DNA of 64,000 nt from Coenobita brevimanus. Lineage: Eukaryota > Arthropoda > Malacostraca > Decapoda > Coenobitidae. This document shows, piece after piece, positions 1 to 12,616 of the stretch. Below the pieces are notes generated by a model. It saw only the letters and a list, made by a program, of their open reading frames with translations. It made no database searches and was not told the DNA's origin. The stretch spans positions 4,530,001-4,594,000 of the forward strand of contig CM064713.1 in assembly GCA_032717465.1 (NCBI GenBank). The letters are read 5' to 3'. Within the stretch, counting starts at the first letter, position 1; every line of letters starts with the position of its first letter. The position numbers were made by a program, and so were the translations under genes.

Positions 1-2360
1 ACACCACATGCCATTCTCTGAGGCCCAGCAGTCCTAAACACCATGTAGAATGCATGCTTGGGCTATCTGAATCAACATTAATATGATGGAATTAACAAGA
101 GTGTTTATATGACATCAATGGGTTTTATAGAAGATCTGTAAACTCTGGTACCCACTTACCGCAATATTTGTCAACCGTTCACCCTGGCAGGAATTACCAT
201 AAATTAATATGTAATTTTAAGTTTAGTAACGAGCCACACAGTCATGAATCATAAACTGGGAACTGCCACAAGTAGAAAGTCTAAGCTGAAACTCTCACAG
301 GTGTTTGGTTATAAATCATTGATTTTCATATCTTTATGTGTTCAGTTCGTTCAGTTAACTAGGCAGATATTTTCGTTCTTTTGTATCCGTTTCCTCATAA
401 CTCAGAGGCAGAGTAAAACAGTACCATAGTTGAACATCCATTCCATAGAAGTTCCTCACGATTACCACCATATTTTAATGTTAATCTCTTGTTGTAGCTC
501 AGCAATGAAGATAGAGAGATGAAAGTTATATGCCTATTTAAAGTGAACAGAGTATAGTTAAGAAGTTCCAAGTTATGTCACTCAGCTACTCTGCTTGCTA
601 TTTCTTTCATTTTTATTGTCAGTCTGAACTTTTTTTTTTTTTTTTTTTTAACACTGAATGTGTTCGTTACGATAACTTGCAGTTTATTACACCACTGCAG
701 TCCAATAACTTCAGTGTATTGATAGACACTTCATTTCAGATTTCCCTGAAAGAATAACAACATGAACAAAAGGCAGAGGAAGAATGGTGATGATGATAGT
801 GACATTTGTGACGGTGACGATGATGATGGCAGCAGTTATGATGACGACAGTGGAGCAACTACGACAGTGACAATGGTGATGATGATGCCACCCTCCAAGC
901 ACCACCCTTATACCTTGTGACCACCATAAGCCAGCTTTCTACACATATCACAGGTTTGTACTTCCACTTGGTTTTCCTACCCATGTTCTCTCATTTCGTG
1001 TTTACATGTTTAAATTTGTTTACCTCATGGTGCTGGAGTGGGAAGCCTTAATGTGGTGGCGCTGGTACAACTGGACAGCCACACCATCTGGTTATACAAA
1101 TGATCCTCAACTCTTTCCTTATCCCCTAAAAGGAAAATGGTGGACAGGGGGAGGAGGGAATCTTCAGTCTGCAGTCCACTGAAATATGTCCAGATAAGCG
1201 AGAGGTTGCAAATACTACTACTGCCTACCTCCCACCGTGCATGGAATTTATTACACAGCATGTTCAGGACTACATTTTTATCCATCCATCCATCCATCAT
1301 CCAGTCCTTTTTTGCCCAGTGTAGGTGACCGGGACTAGGCTACTCAGTTTCAGTATTTAAGGCATGGGCAACTCACCTCACTAGCCCTTGAGTGGCATTA
1401 TGTGAGCAGTAAACCCCAGCCATCACTTAGATGTAAACATATATGGGACTTATCTGGGTGAAGCATTTTCTGGGCCTCATTTGGGTGGAGCACCTTAGCC
1501 CACTAGCCCATCAGGCATCATTTAGTTACCATCCAACATATTAAATCGTTTGCAGGATTACAAGAAACTGGCCTGCCACTCAATGTAGAATCACCTTCAG
1601 GTATCAGTAGATTGAGTGAGTAGATGGTGAGTACTTCTGCGTACCACTACAAATTAAAAAACAGTAATTTCAAGGGGTGAATGTTGTGAGGCTCCAGGGT
1701 GTCGCAAGAGACCACCCATGTAAATTCATTGACTGGAGTGAGTGTCACAAGGGGCAGTTAGAGGGATAATTATCATTTTACCACAGTAGTTGATGCTGTG
1801 AATGGCTATTGCAGTAACCTCATTGATGAACACTTAACCTATTTGTTGGAATAGGTGTTTCTGTTTTCTGAGTAGTGTGCTTTGCATCACCTACGTTATG
1901 TGCCAAGCCTTCACTACAGTGACTTTTTTGTTTGTTTAAGCTTCTCATTCCTGGTGATACACAGTAGTTGGTAGAACTTTAGGTTCAAGGCTCAGAGGTG
2001 ACAAGAGTTTTTCCATCATAAAAACTTGCTGCAGTCCACTAGTTGAGTATCCCAGCTCTATAGGAATACCTGTTACTTCTAAATAACAAGAGGGATGATC
2101 CAAATTAACACCTTTCCCGGCCACTGCCACCACTCTAACATATTGACCCACCTGCATTACAAGATTAAAGCTAATGACTCTACCTCACCATTTTCACAGG
2201 TGTTGGAAGTACTGCAGAATATATTGGGATCATGGTGTATCACGTGACTGTGATGATAATGGCGTCCAAGGAGCTCCATTGAGCCCCAGACACAAGGTAT
2301 GGACTGAAATGTGCTTAGTTTACATTCACCTCCTCAAGCTGGTGATGTATTTTGTAGTTT
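1..2360. other. No gene recognised; low-density repeats
   Basis: I see no convincing coding region here. The stretch holds one copy of a dispersed repeat at about 440-560 (see the array at 30225-30545), a run of 20 T at 630-649, an imperfect GAT/GTGATG-rich tract at about 786-890, and a short TCCA repeat near 1280-1296. The short open frames do not resemble any family I know and look like chance. Confidence 0.6.
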
Positions 2361-2363
2361 ATT

Positions 2364-2499
2364 CTTCTGTCTGTCTTTCTGTCTGTCAGTCAGTCTGTCT
2401 ATCCATCTGTCTATACCTATCTATCTATCTATCTGTCTGTCTGTCCGTCCGTCTGCCTGCCTGCTTGCCTGCCTGCCCACCTGCCTGTCCGTCCGTTTG
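2364..2499. repeat. CTGT/CTAT/CTGC tetranucleotide microsatellite
   Basis: An interrupted array of pyrimidine-rich tetranucleotides: CTGT, then CTAT, then CTGC and CCGT. It opens two overlapping Cys/Leu/Ser-rich reading frames that are simply the translation of the repeat. Confidence 0.9.
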
Positions 2500-2506
2500 T
2501 AACCTT

Positions 2507-3000
2507 AATCTTGGAAGGGGTGACCACAAATGAATTGTGTCCGTGTCACTCTATCCTCCACCATCAGGGTCCCTAGTTTCCAACTTACACCCTCATCCAG
2601 TGCTACCTCCGAATGTTTTTCTTCAGCTTAGATGTCATAGTTAAAGGATTAATAATAGAGCACCTGATCTGTCCAGTTTGGCAATCTCCTCTGAACAGAA
2701 TAAAATCAGGATATAGCCAGGATAAAGTATGAAATATGTCTCTGAATTGACAGTGTTGAGTTGGTTAGATTTCATAGCAACATTGTATTGCATTTTTAAC
2801 ACTTACAGTCCAGGGACTTTCATTTCTATCCAGGGACTTTCATTTCTACAGAACAAACTCTCAAATCCAAGACTCTGATTTGCAGAAACCCCCATTTTCC
2901 AAACCATTTTTTTCTGTAGAGGGTTTTGATACCATTATGTCCTCACAAACATTTGATGACCAAATTAGATTAAAAATTACTGTACCATTACAAGGTGTTT
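2507..3000. other. No gene recognised
   Basis: AT-rich sequence without a convincing gene. A phrase beginning ccagggactttcatttcta is directly duplicated at about 2811-2850. Confidence 0.5.
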
Positions 3001-3292
3001 GTGGTAGGTGGGGGCACTCACCATCCACTCACTCGATGTAGTGCTGCTCTCGGGTGACTGCCCTTTCCTCTCCTCCATCCTTCCTTCCTTCCATCCTCTT
3101 CTGTCTTTCTTTCCTTCATTCTTTCCTCATCCTTCTGCCTACAGGTGACTTTACACTCCCTCTTCTGTCTTTCTTTCCTTCATTCTTTCCTCCTCCTCCT
3201 GCTTGTGGGTGACTCTACACTGAATGACAAGCCAAATGGTTTCCTGTGCACCAGGAAACCATTTACTACGCTGTGTGGTAACCACATAGCCA
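3001..3292 (+). repeat. Dispersed repeat, copy 1 (second copy at 39787-40023)
   Basis: The start (gtggtaggtgg, then ccatccactcactcgatgtag) and the end (tgacaagccaaatggtttcc, then aaccatttactacgctg and ggtaaccacatagcc) both recur in the same order and orientation at 39787-40023. The middle is a variable CCTTC/CTTTC-rich stretch. No coding capacity or terminal inverted repeat was recognised. The class is unknown. Confidence 0.7.
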
Positions 3293-3295
3293 AAT

Positions 3296-3530
3296 ATTGG
3301 CACCTGGTGGTTTAGCGGGTAATTATAGTGTTCCAGTCGGATTGAGCAGGTGAAGGTTTATATCCAAGAGGTGGTTGGGGTTTATTGCTCATGTAATTCC
3401 ACTCAGGGATGAGTGAGGCTGGTCACTCTCATCTTAAATGTCAGGACCAACTTGCCTACCCCCGGGCTGCTACGTACCTCATGGGGCAACGTAGGAGTGG
3501 ATGATGAATGAATGAATGAGTAATAAACGA
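3296..3530 (+). repeat. tRNA-derived SINE candidate
   Basis: The head has RNA polymerase III-like boxes: an A-box-like tggtttagcgggtaat and a B-box-like aggtttatatcc about 45 bases later. The body (gatgagtgaggctggtcact, then aaatgtcaggaccaacttgc) is found again at about 51968-52110, so it is a dispersed element. The 3' end runs into a short gaatgaatgaatgag repeat, as SINE tails often do. The B box is degenerate, so this is not a functional tRNA gene. Confidence 0.6.
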
Positions 3531-5049
3531 TATTTACTGTTAATGGTGCCTTGTGCTATTGTATTTATTACATGATTTTCTCATTAGGTTAGCATTATGA
3601 TTTTGCACTCCAAAACTTTACATTTTCTGTAAAGCCCACACATTTTGAATTTGGGAGTTAGTACTGTATTCTTTCTTTCCACCACCTGAATATCATTCAG
3701 CTTTGGGGTGACATTTTGTAGTGGAGGAATTCAATGGTGTGTTGTAACCTCTTCACTGCATTCTATTTTCTCAAAATTAAAGCAGTCTGGAGGTAGCCAG
3801 AATCAACTCCAAAAAGTTATCATCTAAGTAGCCACAATCAACGCCAAAAAGATGTCATCTGAGTGAAAGGTGTAACCCTGTAAAACCAGGGAATTTACAA
3901 GGCCCAGGCATGTGTGATCTGGAGATATTCCAGTCACAGTTTAGTAGCAGAAGCAGTGTTAGTAGTAGTAGTAACCAGAGATTAAACTGAAATGTGAACC
4001 CATATTGCTAGCTGACGTTGTCCTTCTCCAGCAGCTCACCATCCACCATTTAGGGGATAAAGTTGAAGGTAGTGCTGTTAACGATACGATTAGCTGAACC
4101 AATATGTTGCTGATATTTTGCATTTTTCCCAATACTGAACCGAAACCTGTATTTACTGTCAGTATAGGGATATTGGATATGGATGGAAGAACATTAAAAT
4201 AACTTATTGTGGATTTTGTTCATTGTTTTACCTGATTATGTGTGAAAGAATGTTGTTACCATGACACTGTTTGCAGCTTTATAAAACCTTCCTGAAAACC
4301 ATTAAAGGCATACTGTGTGCTGGTGGTGTGTAAGTGTGGTGGCCATGTGGGTTTATGTACATAAGTAGTGTACACATGCCCGTATAATGAGAAGAAGGCA
4401 GTTAATCGGGGTAATAAGTGGACAGTAACATTGAGACAAGCAGGTGAATGTTATATGGCAATACTTCATTTGTAAGCTACTTGTGCTAGTGTGGGTAAAT
4501 GATACGTGGACTTGAGTGTAACTTCAGAACTAATATTTAGCCTGGCAGAAGACACGGTGACCATAAAACGTTTCTTACTTCAACCAGAGAACTGTCAATG
4601 CTGTGCTTTTCAAAGTAAATAAGATATACACTCAGTGCTCACTTAACACATGACCAGAGTGCGCGAACCACTCATAACACAGTAGGTGTCGTTTTGTGTC
4701 CCAAAAATGTCAAAAATAGGTATAACGTGGTCGGAGGGAGCTGCTCATGTTTTACAGGAGCTGAATACATGGTAACGATGGACATAACATGGCGGGAGGC
4801 CCCAGTTTATATTTCAGAGTCATATTACTCGACCAATGATAGACAGACGTGGCTCAAGGCGTAAAATTACAGTTGGAATTCACAGGACGCGGCAAGTGAT
4901 AGACAGAGCGCGGATTGCATCAGCCCATAACGTATTACCATCACGTGTCGGTATGGGGTGTCATCACGGTCCACTGAGCATTCCTGCCCTAGTTGAGCCT
5001 ACCCTCTCCCCTCGCTCTGGCAGCACACATGCTGTGTGTGATCTTTGTT

Positions 5050-5098
<49 letters not shown>

Positions 5099-5480
5099 GC
5101 CATGGAACCCCACTCCTCCTTCCCCCAGCAAGCCCACAACCTCTTCCATTCAACGTGAGGAATCCTCCAGTGTTTGTGTATATTGAGTCATTATTAGATA
5201 GGTAAATGTCCTGGAAAGAAACCCTGAAAATTGCCCCATAATTGGAACTTGGTGTTGGCTTAGGTACTATGAAACCCTTTAACATGTATGCATATGGCCC
5301 TACAATGTGGAATTCTCATAAAACGGGAGCTTCTGGGGATAAAGACTGTCTTAAAATCTAGAAAAGCATGACATTTTTGTGTGTCCAGTGTGAGCCACTA
5401 CAGTACACTATACTGTGTGGTTGGCATACACTGAGCTTTGGCTTTAATTCTCTGTTTCGTGGAATGCAGTTTTAATCATG
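3531..5480. other. No gene recognised; long poly(T)
   Basis: AT-rich DNA. Its most visible feature is a run of about 8 C followed by 38 T at 5050-5095. No supported gene, RNA or complete element was found. Confidence 0.5.
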
Positions 5481-5483
5481 ATA

Positions 5484-5496
5484 CATATATATACAG

Positions 5497-5526
<30 letters not shown>
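5484..5526. repeat. AT dinucleotide microsatellite
   Basis: Interrupted (TA)n tract. Confidence 0.9.
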
Positions 5527-5527
<1 letters not shown>

Positions 5528-5662
5528 GAGGAACAGTCTTTGATTACCATTGTGTTAAATCCAATCTTTCAGCAGAAAGACCTTACCAGTTCAGTCCATA
5601 TTCCAGCAGTTTATTTTCTGTATTTTTCCAACTATTTTTTTTTAAAGGAAGAACTGGCTTAT

Positions 5663-5753
5663 TATAGTCGTTCTATTTTATGAAGGCAGTTTGGGTGGGG
5701 AGATCTGGGACCTCACACTGTTAGCTCTGTTGTCACCGCCGCCGACACACGTG
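5663..5753 (+). repeat. Left arm of an inverted repeat (partner 6134-6220)
   Basis: This segment, containing tagtcgttctattttatgaa and ggcagtttgggtgggg, matches the reverse complement of 6134-6220 at roughly 90% identity by eye. The arms are about 90 bp and the spacer about 380 bp. The arrangement could be a foldback element or two opposed copies of one short repeat. A T-rich phrase just upstream (5608-5660) is also loosely repeated at 6440-6500. Confidence 0.75.
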
Positions 5754-6106
5754 TAATTATTTGTGCTCACCTCGCTGTCTCTCTCACTCTCCTATTTTAA
5801 GCTAGTAACTACTTCTAAATGATTTTTAAACACTCTGTATAGATGTAATTCAATAAAAAAGCTATAGTATAGTATAAATCTCATAAGACTTGTCAGTGTT
5901 GCTTTTGCGACGTTGTCAGGTGGTGACACGAGGGACAGCCCTGCGTGAGCGGGTCATACTCGGTCAGTCTCCTGCCGTGGAAGCTATTAAAAAAAAAAAA
6001 AACGCACCTATAGACTTTTACCTCAGGGGTGGTGTGGAAGAAAAAGTTGAAAACAAGAGAAAAAATAAAGAAAATACAATTAGTAGTAGTTAATATAAAT
6101 ATGAGA

Positions 6107-6133
6107 GGGAGAGAGAGAGAGAGAGAGAGAGAG
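6107..6133. repeat. GA dinucleotide microsatellite
   Basis: (GA)n tract next to the right arm of the inverted repeat. Confidence 0.9.
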
Positions 6134-6220
6134 CACGTGTGTGGAGGTGGCAACAGAGCTAATAGAGTGAGGTCCCAGAGCGCCCCACCCAAACTGCCTT
6201 CATAAAATAGAACGACTATA
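6134..6220 (-). repeat. Right arm of the inverted repeat (partner 5663-5753)
   Basis: Reverse complement of the left arm with scattered mismatches, such as gatctggga against gctctggga. The spacer contains a run of A at about 5989-6002. Confidence 0.75.
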
Positions 6221-8657
6221 GTGAAGTTAGCGATTAGTGAGTTCGGCAATTATGACGTTCTACTTTAGTAATAAAATATGCAAAGAAAGAATACTGTGAG
6301 GGTAGTAAGAAAATAAAAAATAATTAATAAGGTGAGGATTAAGTCAGTGGGATTTGGAAGGGATTTTCCTTAATAGAATTTACTAGTGTTAATGGAAATT
6401 TTCCTTTAAATAGGTCGGATATATACTGGAAAAAAAAAGTTTGTTTTCTGTATTTTTCTGCCATTTTATTTTATTTTTTTTAGGAAGAAATTGCTAATTA
6501 GTGGAGTCGTTAATTATGAGTGCGGCTGTTATGGGGTTCAACAATGTATTTATGACAATTGTGCAAAGAAAATTTTTTATGATGTTACATACTGTACCTT
6601 AACTGAATTTTTCGCATGCCCATTTAGTGACCCCCTGTCCGACCTATACTGGGATCTGAGTTATGAGTGTCCGACTTACCGAGTCTTGACTGTAGATGCT
6701 GAAATGTTACATGTTTACTGTATGCCGAATGATTGACTGTTGCGTACTTTTAGGGAACCACAAAAGTAACTACCAGTATGTGCATTAAGTTTTTTATCAT
6801 TTGCCTGATTGCTAAGACGTTACATATGGGTAATAACACCGGCATGTCTGTATAACATTTAAATATATAAAGGTATAGTACAAGTATCATTTTGTGGCTT
6901 CTTTAAAATAAAAACCCATTAGAAAAGCTAAAGGAATTGTGATACCACATTTCAGCCTAATAGATTAATATTTTTTTTAAAGTACCGGCCTTTCATCGTG
7001 TAAGCTAGACAAAATTAGATTTGGAAGCAACATTCAAATTTAGCACTAAATTGCTTAAAGTCCAAGAAAGGCAGTGATAGTTGTGTATATTATTTGATTA
7101 TGTACTTTTTACTGAAGATTAATAGAAAAAAATGTAAAGAAATGAATTTTTACTCACAGCTCTTGTACCATCGAAAGTAAACATCAAGCCTAAGTCACTC
7201 CATTGATGGAACACAGCCAGTGTGTGTGTGTGTACCGCCTGACTTGAAAGTTCCCACCATTCCGCCACAGCTTCTGACAGAAAACTGTTGTGTATGTGTT
7301 TGTGTTGAGCTTCATTCTAAGCACAGTGAAAAAATACTGACTATATCCTAAGTATTCTGTATGTTTTAGTTCAAGCATTTTACCATATAACGCCTTGGCT
7401 GTGACATTCTCTATAAAAGGACAGATCGACAGGCTGCGACATTCCGTTTAAAATCCACGAATCGATTTCAAAAGTTGCGCCCTGTATTTTGGCGCGAGTA
7501 CTTTGTGTATTCATCCGCTCATGCTTAGGGTTGCCAGGTCGTCCTTTTAGCATCCTCCACATTGCATCACGCATTAGCAACAACTACGTAACCACATGAG
7601 CCCAGTTTGCTTTAGGAAGTCATGGCGTGTACAGGTGGTTCATCATGTTCACCCCAGCCCTCAACTTCACTTGGTGTTACCAAGAAAAGAGGTGCTAGAG
7701 GTCATATTCCACAGAAAAGGAGGTATGCACCTACTAGTGGTAGTGAATCTAGTGATTTTAATGTGGAATGTACTGTAAAACCTCTGAAAAAACAAGCCAG
7801 CACACCACGTTCCAAGCGGCACCAACCCACCTTGTTACTCCACTGTATCTTTCACACACTCGTCAACTTCTAGCCCTTCTAGAAAAGTGATTGAACAAAT
7901 GTAACTAAGTGATAGTAAGTTTAAGTGACTAAAATATAAGGAAGATGAAAGTGTCTGGTGTAGGTTATGTAAATATCATTCGTTGGGTTTAGCATTACAG
8001 GGTATTTACTATTACAGAGTAGTTTTTCATGGATTAGTATCACACTGGTTTATATTATAATGTTTGTAAAATAATGATTTTGAGGTGCTAAGTGAACCAT
8101 TCAAGATAGTGGAAAGAAAGTGATGTGTATAATGGTCCATGGTTGGGAAATGAAGTGTGGTGAGCAGTGGTGTGGGTGGTGGCATGTGACGGACAGCTAC
8201 AGTGATGCCAAAAAACACTGAAAATAGTCTTGCTTCCACCTCTCTTTACAGCATTGTAGGATTATCTAAACATTCACTGAATGTGCTCATAGGTAAGAAG
8301 AAGATTTTGCTTTGCATGTTTTATTTTTTTATTGTCTTGTATATTAATACAAAAACTATTGCTTTGGAAATGGTTAACTTTTGTGTGGATTGTCGCAACA
8401 GAGATATCGCTCTCAGCACCTTGACCGCAGTCTGGGGGCTAAGACAGTCAAGAGAATATGGGGTATGACTGTATCTTTGAAAAATAATCATCATTACACC
8501 ACTAATTCACATCTAATATGGTGGAGAAATAAGTACTGTACTAGAGTTTAGTGTCATTAGTCAAAACAAAAATTTATATATTTTCATCATTACTCAGCTG
8601 ATTCCGATACGATTCCGATCATCTGATAATTTTTCCCTTCCAATACCAATATCAGTA
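6221..8657. other. No confident gene; two small unassigned open frames
   Basis: AT-rich DNA. An 83-codon open frame at 7622-7873 encodes a Ser/Lys/Arg-rich protein beginning MACTGGSSCSPQPSTSLG, and a frame from 8202 begins MPKNTENSLASTS, with a splice-donor-like sequence (ataggtaagaag) at about 8290-8301. Neither resembles a family I recognise. They could be pieces of a decayed element, an exon, or chance. The sequence at 6660-6705 (gtccgacttaccgagtcttg, then actgta) looks like one end of a pogo-type MITE, but I could not find its partner. Confidence 0.35.
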
Positions 8658-9423
8658 TTAACCCGCCCCATCCCGACGACGTATGGGTACGTTGCAACGA
8701 TTTGCATTTGCCAGTCCCGGCGACGTACCAGTACGTCGTGCAATTGCAAGGTCGCTAATTTGCACAATTTTCAATTTTCGCACGTGATTTTTCGTATGTG
8801 TACACGGGACACCTTCCTCTATTCCTGTACAAGATACCAAGCAGGGACAATGCTTTACACTGCATAACCTCCCCCCTCCCCCCCTCAAGACATTGTCTAG
8901 GCAAAGGACCTGTTACCAGTGACCTGGCTAGTAAAGTTATTCAGGGCCAGAGTGATTCCCCAATCGATGACAATGTGGAGGACAATGTTTACATAGCATT
9001 AGAAGAAGAAACAGCCAGAAATAATGATCAGGTAGTGTGGCAAAAATAGGTCAGGTATGGTGATTAGTTAGTGAGTGAAACAATGCTTATAATGCCTTTA
9101 TTACTGCTTGAAAACCAATATACTGTCATACTACATATACATTCGTACCAAGTAAATAAATAAATACCGTTTATGAGTGGATAAAATAGTTACCCTCCCA
9201 TAGAACTCGTTTTCTTTGGTGCCAGCATGTTAGAAAACCCACTCAGGTAAGGAGGAACTCCTACCTGGATTGGGCACTTTAAACCTCAGGTGAGCGATTT
9301 CTCTATGAATTTTCGATGTTTCTCACCAAAAGCAAAGGTTTTAGCCAAAAAAAAATTTTTCGAAAATACCTCGGGACTGGGGGATGTCGGAGGTGCGGAA
9401 AACCTCGGGACGTGACGGGTTAA
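8658..9423 (+). mobile_element. piggyBac-like non-autonomous element, family A copy 1
   Basis: The element is bounded by TTAA on both sides. The left end reads TTAACCCGCCCCATCCCGA and the reverse complement of the right end reads TTAACCCGTCACGTCCCGA, an imperfect terminal inverted repeat next to the TTAA target duplication that is the hallmark of piggyBac insertions. Just inside the left end are two perfect palindromes, ACGTA-TGGG-TACGT and CGACGTAC-CA-GTACGTCG. The interior keeps an acidic open stretch at about 8950-9045 that also exists in copy 2. No transposase catalytic core is present, so it must have been mobilised in trans. Confidence 0.85.
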
Positions 9424-9536
9424 TTGGTGTTTGCTTGCCAGTTTACAGCTTTAGTTGAAGGACAATTTGTATAACCAAGCAACACACCTCTCCAACTACA
9501 GTATATTGGTGCCACTGAGTTTTAAGAGTATATGTA

Positions 9537-10765
9537 CAGTAGTCCCTCATTTATCCGGACGCTCTGTATCCGGGTGCGTTCGGTATCCAGATGCTGGACC
9601 TTGGCTCTGTTAAACCATTATCCTAATTTACTTGCTATTATCTAGACGTAAAAGTCTCCGAGAACTTCGACCGGCCAGCCGACATGTTCAAACATTCTGC
9701 ATCGTGGCCGCTGGGCTTTAGCTGTGAGCGGAAAGTAGTCCATAACCCAAAACCAAAGCCAAAACGTACTTCTGCCCCTGTACTGAGTGGTCAAAGCCTT
9801 GCACTCATCCAGTCATTCCCAGTGAACCGCCAGCACCTGAGTAATATGACTGGAACTTGCAAGCAGTGTCAAAAAGTCCATACGCGTCCCCACCGAATGC
9901 CCAACACCACACGGCCACTGAGCTAAGTCTTTCCCAACTGCCTCCACCATCAAACACAGACCCACAAGCCACAAGTACATGTTCAGCAACAGTGGCCGTC
10001 TGCCTGTCTATCAAACATCGAAAGTCCCCATGTCACTGTGAGTTGTATTTCCACAAGGTCACATGGCGTCTAACAGACCGCAAGCCATGAGTAAATGTAT
10101 AGTAAAAGCGTCCGTCCGTCTGTTGACAGAAGGGGGAGAATCGTGCTCACATCCTTGCTTATCCCCCCCCTGCCGTCTCTCCTTCATACCCTTCTGGCTT
10201 TCCCCTCACTCCCTCTGTTCCTACCCTTCTCTGTGGTGATAACACTGACTTGTGAGTTTTCAAAGTTTTGTGCAATTTATTCGAACTACTATTGGTTGTA
10301 TCAAAATTCTGAAGTGACCACGAGAAAGCTCATGAAATTCTGCATGTAGACGTATGTATAACTCTTGGAAGGTGTTGGCAAAATTTTGCACTAGGATGAC
10401 AGGAAGTTAAGTTTTACTCTGGAACACTTTATTCTCACAGCGTTTCTGTACTTTTGCTCATCAGTTTTTTGTGCTTTTATTAGCATATAGTATAAACACC
10501 AGTGAAGATGATGGTACACCATTTATATCAATATAACCAATTTCTGGTGGCATATTTGGCTTTTTTGAGCCCCAGGAGCAATCACTCATCACAGATAACA
10601 GATTTTCAAACTGTCTTCAGTTTTTTTGTGTATTTTTGTTGGTTATGCTTTGTTTTCTTGATGTTTAGCATTAATATGGATAATCCTATGTGTGTTTTGA
10701 TGTCTCAATATGGCAGAATGACTGGAAAACAGTGCCAAAATAGGAGGGGGTGCTGTACATATAGC

Positions 10766-10797
<32 letters not shown>

Positions 10798-10945
10798 CCC
10801 GTGGTTTTCTTGGTGTTAAGCATTACTTTGGATATTCCTATGTGTATTTTGATGTCTAAATATGGCAGATTGACCTGAAACCAGTGCCAAAATTAGGAGG
10901 AGTACTTACATACAATGTTGTATAGGTAGGGTGTTTTTTGGTTTT

Positions 10946-10980
<35 letters not shown>

Positions 10981-11388
10981 GTGTTGGTAATTATTTTGGA
11001 AAATCCTACAGTATGTATATTTCGATGTAAGAATATGACAGAATGACCGTAAAACACTGCCAAAATAAGGAGGGGTACTGTACATACAGTAGTGTTTAGG
11101 TAGAGTGTTTTTCTGTTTTCATTGTTTTTTCTGCATGGTTTTCGTGGTGTTTAGCATTACTTTGGATATTCCTCTGTGTGTTTTAATGTCTAAATATGCC
11201 CGAATGACCTGAAAACACTGCCAAATTAATCATAGGTAGTGTACAAATAGGTTAATTATAGGTTGGAGGTTGGGTATAGGCAGGGTCTGGATGTGGGAGG
11301 GGAGGAGTGTTCATTATCTGGATACAGTATTGCCACTACCTGGACATGCCTTTGTCTCTGTTATGTCTGGATAAATAAGGGATTACTG
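9537..11388. mobile_element. pogo/Tigger-like element (non-autonomous or decayed)
   Basis: Flanked by TA at 9535-9536 and 11389-11390. The left end CAGTAGTCCCTCATTTATCC pairs with the inverted right end CAGTAATCCCTTATTTATCC, with 3 mismatches in 20. TA target and CAGT... ends fit the pogo branch of Tc1/mariner. An 80-codon frame at 9684-9926 has no recognisable transposase motif, and I see no DDE core. The right half is occupied by a tandem array (10655-11235). Confidence 0.75.
10655..11235 (+). repeat. Four-copy tandem array inside the pogo-like element
   Basis: A unit of roughly 150-170 bp is repeated four times. Each contains variants of ttagcattactttggatatt, then cctatgtgtattttgatgtc, then atggcagaatgac and cagtgccaaaat. 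Long T runs of different length (about 28 T at 10770-10797 and about 29 T near 10950) separate the copies. The array probably grew inside the element after insertion or in its source copy. Confidence 0.8.
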
Positions 11389-11435
11389 TACTCTACCTGG
11401 CGATGCCTGATCACAAACATTAGAACAGTACCAAT

Positions 11436-11826
11436 AGAGGCGGATCCTGTTATATGAGTGGGATTTATTAATGGAGGATTGCTCAGATAGTGGAAACACG
11501 TATAACGAATTGAAAAAAATAAGTCACAAAACTCGCAAGATGGAGTACATAAGTTATGGGGAAAACAGCGAAAACACGTATGATGAATTGAAAAAATGTC
11601 ACAAAACTCGTAAGATGGTGTACGTAAATTATGGGGAGAACAGCGGAAACACGTATAATGTATTGAAAAAATAAGTCACAAAACTCGTAATATGGAGTAC
11701 GTAAGTTATGGGGAAAACAGGGTTGGGTTAACTGACCCTGCATGCATCACCAAATTGGGTGTATATTGTCATTCAAGTATCATTGGTTTCTTGCATGGTG
11801 AATGCTTGTATAACAGGACCCATCTG
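11436..11826. mobile_element. MITE, family F copy 1
   Basis: The ends are inverted: left gaggcggatcctgttata, right reverse complement cagatgggtcctgttata, flanked by TA. The interior from 11480 to about 11720 is three tandem units of roughly 85 bp (gtggaaacacgtataacgaa, then aagtcacaaaactcgcaaga). The right-hand interior (ctgaccctgcatgcatcacc, then aaattgg and tcattggtttcttgca) recurs at 25375-25450 in copy 2, which confirms a family. Confidence 0.7.
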
Positions 11827-11959
11827 TATTTTGCTCACAGCAAGGTTTAATGAGGTACTGAGAGATAAGGCAAGTTGCTCGCTGTATTTGGTAGTTAGGT
11901 AATAATGTGTTGGGAAAAAAAAATTGTTTAACAAAAAGTTTCTGCATATGCTAAAATCC

Positions 11960-12065
11960 ATTTGCACTCCGTAGGTTGTTATGGAGCATTTTTGCTCTCC
12001 ATAGGTTGTTGTGGGGGTATTTTTGCTCACCATAGGTTATGGGGCATTTTTACTCTCCATAGATT
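11960..12065. repeat. Short tandem repeat (about 30-36 bp unit)
   Basis: Variants of ttgctctccataggttgtta are repeated about four times. The unit length is irregular. Confidence 0.6.
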
Positions 12066-12616
12066 AATACAGGGCACTTTCAAGAAAGAGGCGGAAAATT
12101 CTACACAGTATAGTGTGAGTGAGGCATTTATTTTGACTCAGGAAATTTTTGAGGAGAGAGAGGTGCTGTAAACTTCTCAACCCTTACAGTATGATGGTGT
12201 ATTTTCAATTTAGGCTGCCCACCAGGTAACTGTACAGTGTTCATCTAAAGGGAGATCTTTTGTAGTGAACAACTCTGTGTTCTTAATGGTGATGATGTTG
12301 CAACTCAAGGCTCATCCTGTTTTGAACCAACTGGACCACAGGAAATTGACAGCTCCAGCTGGTTGCTCCCAGAGGTCTTATATTGAGATCTAGTTGAAGG
12401 ATACCCTGTGTTGCAATAGTGTAGTGTATGTGGTGAGCAAGTGTGATGTGGTGTGGGAGACTGCATTGTAGTGGATCATTAGTTGTACTGTGTGTTGGCA
12501 TTGTACCAGGGAAGGGTGGTGGCTGGATCAGTCTGGCTAGGTGTACTCATGCTGCTCTGGGTAGGGAAGTTTCTCTAAGGTATATGTTTGGTAAAGGTCC
12601 TTGAAGGATGGTGTTT

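Noticed and set aside
7622..7873. A Ser/Lys/Arg-rich 83-codon frame as a real exon or gene
   Set aside because: Composition is suggestive of a nuclear protein N-terminus, but there is no homology I recognise and no convincing splice donor, so I do not call it.
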